Source of the DNA: Gilichinskyi gelida | Lineage (GTDB): Bacteria > Acidobacteriota > Thermoanaerobaculia > Gp7-AA8 | Direction of reading: 5' to 3' | DNA length: 64,000 bases | Assembly (NCBI GenBank): GCA_038040385.1 | Contig: JBBPII010000011.1 | Location: 1 to 64,000, forward strand | Shown: in pieces, positions 23,541 through 32,253 of the stretch | Position numbering within the stretch: position 1 is the stretch's first letter | Layout: the number at the start of each line of letters is the position of its first letter | The notes under the pieces: model-generated | What the model saw: only the letters and a program-made list of their open reading frames with translations | Database searches by the model: none | Told to the model about the DNA's origin: nothing | Made by a program: the position numbers and the translations under genes

Positions 23541-25175
23541 TCAGAACTTCACCGTCTTCTCCGCCATCCCCACCGCGTCGGTGGCCTGATCGCGGATGGC
23601 TACGACGATTCGGTGCCTCTGGCCCTTTCGCAGCAGGATGCCATTTCGATAGATGAACGTCCCACTCGGATCGGGATTAGCGGACTCGGCGGTGGCGCTG
23701 GTCGTGAATCGCTTCAGCACGATGTTCCGGCCGTCCTCGTCGAAGACGGAGACGTAGACGTCTAGCTTGGCGTTCCAGTTGGTGCCCGTCGGGAGGAACT
23801 GGAGCTTCGAGATCGGGATATTCGCCTGGATGGGAACAAGAACCGCGCCGCGATCTTTCTGCGCCTGCGGCGCCTCGGTGGTGAGGGTCACCGGCAGGGT
23901 GGAGCTGTCCATCGACATGGTGATCTGCGACTGCAACGAGCGCTCGAGCTGCGCGTCGGCCGACACGTTCGAATAGCCCGCGCGGTGCTGGACTCTGAAA
24001 TCGCCCGGCCGAGCGATCTTCACCCGGAGGTTGTGGTACTTCCCGTCGTCGTTCCTCGGGCTGAAGCCGAGGGAGTAGTAGTTCGACGAAGCGGTGTCGA
24101 ACTGCTTCATGGCGTCGGCGGTGTCGTTGCTCGCCATGAGACGGCCGCCGGTCTGTTCGGCGAGCCAGAAGACGGCCTGATTGTTGGTCATCGGCGTCTC
24201 CTCGGCGCCGATGTCGCCTCCCGCGCTCAACCCATCGGGGTTGATGATGTAGACGCTGACGTTGGACGCATTCGCCTCTTCGATGATCCGGTTCCGCAGT
24301 GTGGCGATCTTTTCGGCGACTTTTGCGGCGTTCGGTGTCACGTTGCGCTGAACGATCCCGCGCGTGTCGCCGCGCACGGACGGCGCCGTACGGAATGCGA
24401 TCTCGATGTCGTTCAAACCAGGATCTCCGGTGAGCAGCAGGATCACTTTCTTTCCGCCGGCGGCGGCGAAGGCGCGCGAGGCCTCGACGATGGCGTTCGT
24501 GGTGAATTGCGCCTGCATGCTGCGATCGAGGTCGTCGGCGTCGCTCGCGAACTCCCTTCCGCTGGGCAGGCCGCGGCTCATGACCGACCAGTTGGCGGTG
24601 TTCATGGAGGCCGGGGTCGCTCCCCGGCTGGACATCATGTCGGCGAACTTCGCGCGATCGGCGCGCGAGGCGTTCCGGCGGATCGCCTCCAGCGCGGCAT
24701 GGATCGTCTCCTTGTTCGACGTCAGCGGCAGAACCATGCTGACGTGGCTGCCTAAAGCGGCGATGGACCACTCGTATGCGCCGCCGCGGAAGCGGTCGCT
24801 GATGAATTCCTCGACCCGCTGGAGGGCAATCTCGCGCCCCCGCTTGCTGATGTGATTGTTGTCGATCAGCACGAGGACCTTGCGGCGGAAGCGTGGATCG
24901 TCCGTCTGCGCCGAAGCCGGCGTTGCCGCCGCGGCGGCAGCCTCCTGCGTCGCGCTCTCGACGGCGTAGAAGTTCGCGATCGGCTGCGCCGCGCCGTCTT
25001 CGAAGATCTGGAAATCGTCGCGAGTCAGGCCGCGGACCGGCTTGCCGTCTGCTCCGGTGACCACGACGTCGACGTTGACGACCGAGACATCGATTTTCTG
25101 CGTGAGTGTCTGGGCTCCGGCCTGTGCCGCGACGATGCCGACGGCAACGGCAACTACCAATCTTTTGATGTTCAT
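23541..25175 (-). CDS. Secreted VWFA-related Acidobacterial protein (paralogue 1)
   Basis: 544 residues with a signal peptide ending near AQAGAQ. Next comes the family motif VNVDVVVTGADGKPVRGL with DDFQIFEDG (about 30-60), then a von Willebrand A-like domain (about 95-330) and a C-terminal beta-rich domain. The strand that normally carries the MIDAS metal motif D-x-S-x-S reads LVLIDNNHISK, so the metal site is changed. The middle shows PDGLSAGGD and YSLGFSPRNDDGKYH, both repeated in the other three copies. Exported; role unknown, probably adhesion or protein binding. It is the last gene of a tandem pair with 25243-26892. Confidence 0.85.
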   Translation of the reverse strand: MNIKRLVVAVAVGIVAAQAGAQTLTQKIDVSVVNVDVVVTGADGKPVRGLTRDDFQIFEDGAAQPIANFYAVESATQEAAAAAATPASAQTDDPRFRRKVLVLIDNNHISKRGREIALQRVEEFISDRFRGGAYEWSIAALGSHVSMVLPLTSNKETIHAALEAIRRNASRADRAKFADMMSSRGATPASMNTANWSVMSRGLPSGREFASDADDLDRSMQAQFTTNAIVEASRAFAAAGGKKVILLLTGDPGLNDIEIAFRTAPSVRGDTRGIVQRNVTPNAAKVAEKIATLRNRIIEEANASNVSVYIINPDGLSAGGDIGAEETPMTNNQAVFWLAEQTGGRLMASNDTADAMKQFDTASSNYYSLGFSPRNDDGKYHNLRVKIARPGDFRVQHRAGYSNVSADAQLERSLQSQITMSMDSSTLPVTLTTEAPQAQKDRGAVLVPIQANIPISKLQFLPTGTNWNAKLDVYVSVFDEDGRNIVLKRFTTSATAESANPDPSGTFIYRNGILLRKGQRHRIVVAIRDQATDAVGMAEKTVKF

Positions 25176-25242
25176 GTGTCTCCTGGATGGATCTCTAAGC
25201 AACGCAAGCCCTGTTGCGCAATTCCGACCGTGTCGGTAGTGG

Positions 25243-26892
25243 TCATTTCACGATATGCCGCCACATGCCGAGCGCGTCGGTGGTCAGATCGCGCACGGCG
25301 ACGACGATGGTGTGGGGCTTCCCGTTCGTCAGATGGATGCTCGCGTTATGGATCAGCTCGCCCTCGGACGGCGTGCCGGTCGGCGCATTGGCCACGGTGC
25401 TGAAGCGGCGCAAGGCGATGTTGGCCCCGTTCTGGTCGAAGATCGAAACGTAGAGCTCGACGTGAGCGCGCCAAGCAGCACCTTCGGGGAGGAATTGAAG
25501 GTCTTTGAGGGGGACGTGCGCCTCGATCGGCACAAGGAGCCCGCCCTTCTCCGCGCGCGCCTCACCGGCGGTCGCCGTGAACGGGATCGTCGCCGTGTGC
25601 ATCGACGGGCTGAACGGCGTCAGCAGCGAGCGCATGACCTGCAGGTCGCTCGACAGGCTGAGGTACCCGTCGCGATAGCGCAGCTCGTGCTTCCGGTTGC
25701 CCTTCAGGCGGACGGTGATGCGGTGATAACCCCTGTCGTCGCCATGATCGGGCCGATAGGCGAGCGAGTAGAAGTTCGACGAGGTCTTGTCGAACTGCTG
25801 GAGCGAGAGCTCGGGACGATTGCCCGGCATCAGGATGCCGCCGGTCTCGCGGGCCAGCCAGTAGAGCGGGCCGTTGTACGTGGGACGCGGCGCGAACTCG
25901 TTGTCGACGTCCATGCTGGGGACGAGGCCTTCGGGATTGATGATGTAGACGCTGACGTTCGACGCGTTCGCCTCGCGAATGATGGTGTCGCGCACCGAGG
26001 CGAAGAAGCGGGCGCTTTCGGCCGCGACGTAGCGCGGGTCGCCCGGTGCAGGTCCGCCGACCGCGCCATCGTCGTTCATTTGCGGTCCGCTGCGGATGGA
26101 CTCGACCTGCACGTCGCCTGTGGAGCCGATCCCCGAAGAGAGCAGGAGAATGATCTTCCGGCCGCTGGTGCTGGCGAACGAGCGGGTGGCCTCGCGGATG
26201 GCGCGAACCGTCCCCATGCTCAACATCTGCTGTTCCAGGCTGTCGACGGTGGTCATGAAGGCCACCTTGCTGTCCATGTTGTGGCCTTCGAACGTAGCGA
26301 AGGGATCGGCGTACATCGATGCGGGACGCGCCGCGCGGTCGACGTTCGCCTTGGCCACCAGCGCGTCGCGATACGTGCGCCAGGTGCCTTCTTTGCGAAT
26401 GATGTTGATCGCGGTGTGAATGGTGTCCTTGTCCGACGTCAGGGGCAGCACCAGTTGCAGCCGGCTGCCGGCGACGGCGATCGACCAGTCGTAGTCGCCG
26501 CCGGCGAAGTGATCGTCGATGAATCGCTCGAGCTTCTCGAGGGCGCGGTTGCGGTTGAGCTTCGAGGTATGAACGTTGTCGACGATCACCAGCACTTTGC
26601 GGCGGAAGCGCTCGTCGGTGGCGTCGGCGACATCTGCCGCGCCGGCCGGCGTGGCCGACTGGGCGCGCAGGGCGGGTTTGTTCTCGACCGCGTAGAAGTT
26701 GGTGATGGTCTGCAGACGGCCGTCTTCGAGGACTTCGAAGTCGTCGCGCGTCAGCCCGCGCACGGGCTCACCGCGGCTGGTGACCGTCACATCGACGTTG
26801 ACGATGGAGACGTCGATCTTCTCGGTGAATTGTTGTGCGTGAAGAGGAAAGGCGAGTGACGCGACTATGAAAATACCCGAACAGAGACGCAT
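25243..26892 (-). CDS. Secreted VWFA-related Acidobacterial protein (paralogue 2)
   Basis: 549 residues, same plan as its neighbour: signal peptide ending FPLHAQ, VNVDVTVTSRGEPVRGL plus DDFEVLEDG, then the VWA-like domain and C-terminal sandwich. The MIDAS position reads VIVDNVHTSK. It has an insertion near residues 250-290 relative to paralogue 1 (FESIRSGPQMNDDGAVGG region) and keeps PEGLVPSMD and YSLAYRPDHGDDRGYH. The ATG at 26890-26892 precedes the signal peptide directly. It follows the TonB receptor terminator, with a TATAAT just upstream that may be its own promoter. Confidence 0.85.
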   Translation of the reverse strand: MRLCSGIFIVASLAFPLHAQQFTEKIDVSIVNVDVTVTSRGEPVRGLTRDDFEVLEDGRLQTITNFYAVENKPALRAQSATPAGAADVADATDERFRRKVLVIVDNVHTSKLNRNRALEKLERFIDDHFAGGDYDWSIAVAGSRLQLVLPLTSDKDTIHTAINIIRKEGTWRTYRDALVAKANVDRAARPASMYADPFATFEGHNMDSKVAFMTTVDSLEQQMLSMGTVRAIREATRSFASTSGRKIILLLSSGIGSTGDVQVESIRSGPQMNDDGAVGGPAPGDPRYVAAESARFFASVRDTIIREANASNVSVYIINPEGLVPSMDVDNEFAPRPTYNGPLYWLARETGGILMPGNRPELSLQQFDKTSSNFYSLAYRPDHGDDRGYHRITVRLKGNRKHELRYRDGYLSLSSDLQVMRSLLTPFSPSMHTATIPFTATAGEARAEKGGLLVPIEAHVPLKDLQFLPEGAAWRAHVELYVSIFDQNGANIALRRFSTVANAPTGTPSEGELIHNASIHLTNGKPHTIVVAVRDLTTDALGMWRHIVK

Positions 26893-26923
26893 CTGGTGTG
26901 ACTCCTCGGGTACCGGCGGGGAG

Positions 26924-26929
26924 ATTATA
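26924..26929 (-). promoter_or_regulatory. Possible -10 box for the tandem VWA pair
   Basis: A perfect TATAAT on the minus strand 32-37 bases before the ATG of paralogue 2, just after the upstream terminator. No good -35 element is visible, so this is only a candidate. Confidence 0.35.
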
Positions 26930-26931
26930 TG

Positions 26932-26968
26932 CAAGAAAATGGCCGGGCGCCCATCGAGGGGCCCGGCC
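26932..26968 (-). terminator. Rho-independent terminator after the TonB receptor
   Basis: Perfect GGCCGGGC (26941-26948) / GCCCGGCC (26961-26968) stem, followed on the minus strand by ATTTTCTT. Ends the transcript of the receptor gene at 26992-29865. Confidence 0.75.
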
Positions 26969-26991
26969 GTTACTGCGATCGGTGCTATCGG

Positions 26992-29865
26992 TTAGAACGT
27001 GACGCGCACGCCGAGCTGCGCGAGACGCTGCTCGCCCTGGCCCGGATCACCCGCGTACGTCGTCGGCTGTTTGTAGTTCAACGCGCCGCGGTTGCCGACG
27101 AAGCCGCGCTCGTTCTTCGCGTTGGTGAGGTTGAAGATCTCGCCGATCAGATCGAAGCCGAAGTTGGCGCCGAAGTGGAATGCCTTCGCCGCGCGCACGT
27201 CGAGTTGCGAGAACGACGCGCCGCGGAGGCTGTTTACGTGCGACACGCCGGCCGGCAGATCGAGCGAGTAGCCGTCGCCGTTCTGGTCGGCGCCCGCCCA
27301 GTCGGTGTACGGCGTTCCGCTGCGGTAGCGAAGGATGCCGGAGAAGCTGAGCTCCCACGGCGCGCGATAGAGACCGCTCACGGTGAAGCGATGGCGCGCA
27401 TCGGTGTTGAGCGGACCGAAGCAGGCGCTGCATTGCGGGTTGAACGGGTTCACGGATTGGTCGCGCACCGTGCGGAAGTCCGGCTGGTAGTCGGCGGCGG
27501 TCAGGCGGAATTCGTCCGCTCCACCGAGCACATTGCCCGTTGCGTGGGACAGCGTGTAGAAGCCCTGCAGCTCGAACTTCTCGCCGAGCCGCGCGTGGCC
27601 GCTGAGGTTCACGCCGTTGTACTTCGCCCGTCCTTTGCCATACCAGACGCGGAAGCTGCCGAACGCCGGGAAGCGTCGAGCCGACGTTCCAGGCACGAAG
27701 GGATTCGCGCGGAAGCGGTACGGGATGTCCTTGTACTCGATGTGCGAGCCGTCGAGGTTCAGGCCGAGCCACGGATTGACCTGCCAGGAGTAGCCGATCG
27801 AGATCTGATCGGAGTACGGAGTGGCGAGGGTCGGCGACGCCACTTCGTTCGGCGTGTCTGCACCACCGCCGAGGTTACCCTGCGGCGGCAGCGGTTGGCC
27901 CGGCTGGAAGAATGAGCCGTTCGCGTTCTTGATGCCGGTCGGGTCGACCAGTGAATACGTCTGGCCGTATGTCGACTGAATGGCCACGGACGGGAAGAGA
28001 ATCGTGGCGTTGGTGTACGGGAAATCAAAGTAGCGGCCGACCCCACCGCGAATGATGTTCTTCGAATCGCCGTGCATGTCCCAGGTGAAGCCGAACCGCG
28101 GACCCCAATTGTTGGTGTCGTTGTCCAGCTTGCCGCCCTTGCCACCCTGGAAGTCCTTCAGGTACGCCTCGTTGTACTTGGTCTGCGTCGACAGCGTCTT
28201 CCAGATGGGGTTGTTCTGCTGGTTGATGTCGAAGCCTTTCCAGAGGTCGTACCGCATGCCGATGTTCAAGGTGAGGTTGGTGCTCACCGTCAGGTCGTCC
28301 TGCACGTAATAGTTGTACTGCTTGATCGGTGTGTTGTAACCGGCGAACCCGCCGAAAACGGCGATTTCCTTCACCGGCGATCCGACGCGGTCCTGCAGGA
28401 GCGTGAATTGGCCGGCGGTGCCGGTGGAAAAGTCGCCGCCCAGGAGCGGCTCGTCGATGTAGTTCGCGCCGACCTTGAAGTCGTGGCGCATCCCGAAGAA
28501 GTTCTTCGACCAGGAAAAGTCGTCCTTGTACTGCCGCTTGATCTGCGTGGTCGTCTGCGGTGTGTTGACGTTCTGTCCCACCTGAACGCCGTTTGGATAG
28601 ATGAGGAACGGATCGTTCGAGCTCGCAAGAATCGCGTTTTTGAAGTGCGTGTTCTGGAATAGGAACTCGTTGAACTTGTCGCCGGCGAGCTGCCACGAGT
28701 GCCCGATCAGGGTGGAGTGATAGTTGTTGGTCAGCGAGCCGACCGCGCTCGGCGTAGTCAGCGGGCTGGCACCGTAGACGTCGGAGTTCTTCTGGTAGCC
28801 GTACCGCACCTGCAGGAACTGCTTGGCGGTGATGTCGCCGCTGGCCTTGGCGGTGAGGAGGTCGTCCTTGAACGGCGTGCCGACCACTTGTCCGTCGAGG
28901 GCCGGGTAGATGCCCTTGGTATTGACGATGTAGGTGGTGGGCCGGTTCAGGCGCTCGCCGGTGATGAAGAAGTGCGCGCGGTCCTTGATGATCGGGCCGC
29001 CCAGCGAGGCACCGTACTGGTCGCGGCGATACGGCGACTTACCTGCCCCGGCGATCTTCTCGCTCTCCGTCTTCTCGTTGAGGCTCTTGTCGCGGTAGAA
29101 CTCGTACGCGTTTCCCTCGAACTTGTTCGTACCGGTCTTGGTGACGACCGTCAGAATGCCGCCGGTGGTCCGGCCGTACTCCGCCTTGTACTGCTGGGTC
29201 TGGATGTTGAACTCCTGAACGGCCTCGATGTTGTAGTTCTGCAGCGCGCCACCGATGGTGTCGTCGGTGTTGTCGCCGCCGTCGACGAGGAAGTTCACGT
29301 TGCGGCCGCTGCCGCCATTGAGGGCGATGGTGAGCTGGCCGGGCTTGGTGGGATCGGAGTTGACCGAGAGCGTGGTTCCCGGCGCCAGCGATCCGAGGTT
29401 CGCGAACTGCCGGCCGTTGAGCGGCAGGTTCTGAATCTCACGCTGGCTGATGACCGTGCCGATAGCCGGCGTGGTCTCCACCAGCGAAGCCTGCGCGGTG
29501 ACGGTGATCTGTTCTTTCACCGCGGCCTGCTTGAGGGTGACGTTCAGCTCACGCTCGGTAGCGACGTTCAACTCCACTCTCTGCGTGGTGACCGTGGCGA
29601 AGCCGGAAAGGTCGGCGTTGATGTTGTACGTCCCCGCCGGAATCGATGGGAAGAAGTACGAGCCGTCGGCCCCGGTCACGGTCGAGCGCGAGAAGCCGGT
29701 ATCGGGTTTCGACACGGTGACGGTGACGCCCGGAAGCGCGCCGCCACCTTCATCGGTGACGCGGCCTTTCAGCGACGCGCCGGTGCCCTGGGCGAAAACG
29801 ATCGCCGGCAGAAGCAAGAGCAGTAGTAATGAAAGGTATAGCGGGGCACGGAGAGTTTTGAGCAC
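26992..29865 (-). CDS. Oar-like TonB-dependent receptor
   Basis: 957 residues. Signal peptide (1-25, ending IVFAQ), then a carboxypeptidase-regulatory-like domain (about 30-110: GRVTDEGGGALPGVTVTV, GSYFFPSIPAGTYN), a plug domain (about 125-235 with QNLPLNGRQFANL and NVNFLVDGGDNTDD) and a long beta-barrel rich in aromatic strands. This architecture is that of the Oar/SusC-like outer-membrane proteins abundant in Acidobacteriota, taken to import glycans or peptides. A GTG start with AGGAGG seven bases upstream. No TonB-box is identified by eye. Ligand unknown. Confidence 0.92.
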   Translation of the reverse strand: MLKTLRAPLYLSLLLLLLLPAIVFAQGTGASLKGRVTDEGGGALPGVTVTVSKPDTGFSRSTVTGADGSYFFPSIPAGTYNINADLSGFATVTTQRVELNVATERELNVTLKQAAVKEQITVTAQASLVETTPAIGTVISQREIQNLPLNGRQFANLGSLAPGTTLSVNSDPTKPGQLTIALNGGSGRNVNFLVDGGDNTDDTIGGALQNYNIEAVQEFNIQTQQYKAEYGRTTGGILTVVTKTGTNKFEGNAYEFYRDKSLNEKTESEKIAGAGKSPYRRDQYGASLGGPIIKDRAHFFITGERLNRPTTYIVNTKGIYPALDGQVVGTPFKDDLLTAKASGDITAKQFLQVRYGYQKNSDVYGASPLTTPSAVGSLTNNYHSTLIGHSWQLAGDKFNEFLFQNTHFKNAILASSNDPFLIYPNGVQVGQNVNTPQTTTQIKRQYKDDFSWSKNFFGMRHDFKVGANYIDEPLLGGDFSTGTAGQFTLLQDRVGSPVKEIAVFGGFAGYNTPIKQYNYYVQDDLTVSTNLTLNIGMRYDLWKGFDINQQNNPIWKTLSTQTKYNEAYLKDFQGGKGGKLDNDTNNWGPRFGFTWDMHGDSKNIIRGGVGRYFDFPYTNATILFPSVAIQSTYGQTYSLVDPTGIKNANGSFFQPGQPLPPQGNLGGGADTPNEVASPTLATPYSDQISIGYSWQVNPWLGLNLDGSHIEYKDIPYRFRANPFVPGTSARRFPAFGSFRVWYGKGRAKYNGVNLSGHARLGEKFELQGFYTLSHATGNVLGGADEFRLTAADYQPDFRTVRDQSVNPFNPQCSACFGPLNTDARHRFTVSGLYRAPWELSFSGILRYRSGTPYTDWAGADQNGDGYSLDLPAGVSHVNSLRGASFSQLDVRAAKAFHFGANFGFDLIGEIFNLTNAKNERGFVGNRGALNYKQPTTYAGDPGQGEQRLAQLGVRVTF

Positions 29866-29914
29866 GGCAGGCCTCCTATGAATGCAGTTGCGCAGGACTA
29901 TAGCCGAAACTCAA

Positions 29915-31921
29915 TTAGCGACGGAACTCCGGGGAGAGTCGTGACAGAAGCGTTCGTGCCGCGCCGCGGATGCGATCGTGCGCCGCGCCCGTGGGGAGCG
30001 CCGCCAGGAGCCGGCGGAGCTGTTCCGCCGCACCGCGCGCGTCGCCGGCGAGCGTCAGCGCCACGGCGCGATTGAGCTGCGCTTCGTAGAGATCGGGGGC
30101 GATCGCCAGCGCCGCGTCGAAGTACCGCAACGCCTCGGCAGCGCGCTCCTTCTGCACCAGCACCGCGCCGAGGCCGTTGAGTGCGTCGGCGTAGCGCGGC
30201 GCGGCGGCGATCGCCGTTTCATACGCGGCGATGGCGTCGTCATCGCGGTTCGATGCGCGCATGACGTTGCCGAGGTTGTTCCACGCGCGTGGATTGCGCC
30301 GATCGGCGTCGATGGCCTTGCGAAACTCCGCTTCCGCCGCGGCGAGCTCGCCGCGCTCGGCGAGCGCCACGCCGCGCACGTTGTGCAGCTCCGGGCGGTT
30401 CGGATCGCGCTTCGCCGCCTCGGCGATGACCACCTCCGCCTCGGCCGCGTTGCCGTTCTCCTGCAGCGCCGAGGCAAGGTTGTACCAGGCATCGGAGTCG
30501 TGCGGCGCGAGCGCCACCGCCTGGCGATAGAGCGCCACGGCGCGCGCCCGGTCGCCGCTCTGCCGCAAAGCGCGGGCGAGCGTTTCGCGGAAGACGTGAT
30601 TGGATGGATCGTCGCGCACCAGTTGCTCGAGCGGCGCGATCGCCTCCCGCGCCCGGCCGGAGTTGATCGCCCCCATGGCCTCTTCGTAGCGGCGGAACAG
30701 CGGCGCCATGGCGCGAGGGTCGCGCGCGACCGCGGTGCCGGCGTGCGCCGCGGGGGCGACGTATCCGAGGCTGGCGAGCTTGCGGCGCGTCTCATCATCG
30801 ACGGCGGTGGAGCGGGCGGCGACGGCGGTCGCGCGCAGCGCTTCGAGCGACGAGGCGAGCGCGCGGTAGGTGCGGCGATCGTCGCCCGATCGGTTGACCG
30901 ACTCCCCCGGATCGCGGCGCAAGTCGAAGAGCTCCGCGTACGTGCCGCTGATCACCTTCGAGTCTCCGGAGCGCGCGGAGGTCAGCGCACTCCAGCCGAG
31001 CGTCGCCGGATACTCGGTCTCCGCGTAGATCAGGAGTGCCCGCACTCCGTCCAGCAGGTCGCCGCCGTCCACGCCGCTGAACTTCACCCCCGCCAGCTTG
31101 GCGATGGTCGGCGCGACGTCGACGGTACTCACCGGCTCGCGCACCACGCGCGCGTCTAGCGACGGCGCGGCGACGATCAGCGGTACATGCAGCGTCGATT
31201 CGTACAACAGCAGGCCGTGCGTCAGCTCGCCGTGCTCGCCGAGCGACTCGCCGTGATCGCCGACCACGACGACTATGGTCGTCTTGCGATCGATGGCCGC
31301 TAGCAGACGCGCCACCTGCGCGTCGACGTACGCGATCTCGGCGTCGTACGTCGGCACGTACGGCGCGTGCGCGTCGTAAAGATGGACCCAGGCGAAGAAC
31401 GGGCGCCCGTCGCTCTCCTTCAGCCACGCCAGGGCGCGGTCGACGACATCGGCGCCGCGGCGCTCCGCTTCGAAGGAGCCCGACGCGTCGTCGGCGCTGC
31501 GCGCGATCTCGTCGTCGTATCGATCGAATCCACGCGCGAGCCCGAAGCGGCGGTCGAGGATGAACGATCCGACGAAGGCGCCGGTGCGATAGCCGCCGCG
31601 CGAGAGCAGTGTGGCCAGCGTCTCGCGATCCTCCGGAAACGCGCCCGCGCCGTTGTTGCGCAGGCCGTGATGCAGCGGAAGAGCTCCCGACAGGAGAGTG
31701 GCGTGGGCGGGGAGGGTGAGCGGGACGGGGGAATCGGCGTCGTCGAATCGCACGCCCTCGGCGGCGAGGCGCGAGAGGGCCGGCGTCCGCGCGCCGAGGC
31801 GGTCGGCGCGAAAGGTGTCGAGGGTGATGAGGAGGACGTTCGGGCGGGGACGCTCGCGCGCGCAGGCGGCGGTCAGGAGGAGGAAAAGAGAGCAGAGGAG
31901 GAGGCGCGGCACGCCTCCCAT
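29915..31921 (-). CDS. Sulfatase-like lipoprotein fused to TPR repeats
   Basis: 668 residues. Lipoprotein signal with lipobox LTAAC (about residue 15), then an alkaline-phosphatase-superfamily domain: LITLDTFRADR (metal), SPVPLTLPAHATLLSG (nucleophile region), DAHAPY and VVGDHGESLGEHGE (metal). The C/S-x-P-x-R motif of formylglycine sulfatases is absent; Thr in LTLPAHAT stands at that site. From about 430 on, six or so TPRs follow (for example DSDAWYNLASALQENGN). Enzymes of this fused type are frequent in Acidobacteriota, and substrate is unknown. The start at 31919-31921 is chosen for the lipobox; the divergent receptor gene begins 332 bases away. Confidence 0.85.
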   Translation of the reverse strand: MGGVPRLLLCSLFLLLTAACARERPRPNVLLITLDTFRADRLGARTPALSRLAAEGVRFDDADSPVPLTLPAHATLLSGALPLHHGLRNNGAGAFPEDRETLATLLSRGGYRTGAFVGSFILDRRFGLARGFDRYDDEIARSADDASGSFEAERRGADVVDRALAWLKESDGRPFFAWVHLYDAHAPYVPTYDAEIAYVDAQVARLLAAIDRKTTIVVVVGDHGESLGEHGELTHGLLLYESTLHVPLIVAAPSLDARVVREPVSTVDVAPTIAKLAGVKFSGVDGGDLLDGVRALLIYAETEYPATLGWSALTSARSGDSKVISGTYAELFDLRRDPGESVNRSGDDRRTYRALASSLEALRATAVAARSTAVDDETRRKLASLGYVAPAAHAGTAVARDPRAMAPLFRRYEEAMGAINSGRAREAIAPLEQLVRDDPSNHVFRETLARALRQSGDRARAVALYRQAVALAPHDSDAWYNLASALQENGNAAEAEVVIAEAAKRDPNRPELHNVRGVALAERGELAAAEAEFRKAIDADRRNPRAWNNLGNVMRASNRDDDAIAAYETAIAAAPRYADALNGLGAVLVQKERAAEALRYFDAALAIAPDLYEAQLNRAVALTLAGDARGAAEQLRRLLAALPTGAAHDRIRGAARTLLSRLSPEFRR

Positions 31922-32253
31922 TTGTGCAAGCCGACGCTTGTCAAAGAAGGGTGTTACAACGAGGCTCTGTATTGCGAATTCGCCTTTTTGGATAGAATGC
32001 GCAGGTTTCATTCGGGTCCGAACGCGCTTCTCGCCTGTTACCAATGGTTTCGGAGCGATGAGGGGCGAGGCCCTTTCCGGCAGTCGGCGTGCACAAAACG
32101 ATGAACAGATCGCAGACCGATTCATCAGTCTGTCGCAGAATCACACCGCAAACAGCATGAGAGGAGGTGGCAGCCAGGGAGATCAGGGAGAAGCAGGCCG
32201 TCTTGTTTTGCCGCAATTGCAGTCCAAAAACACAAACAACTAGGAGAGTACGA
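31922..32253. other. Divergent intergenic region, 332 bases
   Basis: No gene seen. Lower in G+C than its flanks. On the plus strand it gives the receptor gene a leader of up to about 250 bases containing a CAGAC/GTCTG hairpin (32113-32132). The TAGGAGAG ribosome site (32241-32248) stands six bases before the ATG. I see no known riboswitch in it. Confidence 0.6.
31972..31998 (+). promoter_or_regulatory. Weak sigma-70-like promoter candidate
   Basis: TTGCGA (31972-31977) and TAGAAT (31993-31998) with a 15-base spacer, shorter than ideal. Would drive the receptor gene at 32254. Confidence 0.25.

Noticed and set aside
32113..32253. Possible riboswitch in the leader of the second TonB receptor
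   Set aside because: Only one short hairpin is seen and no known aptamer motif, such as a B12 box, is visible.
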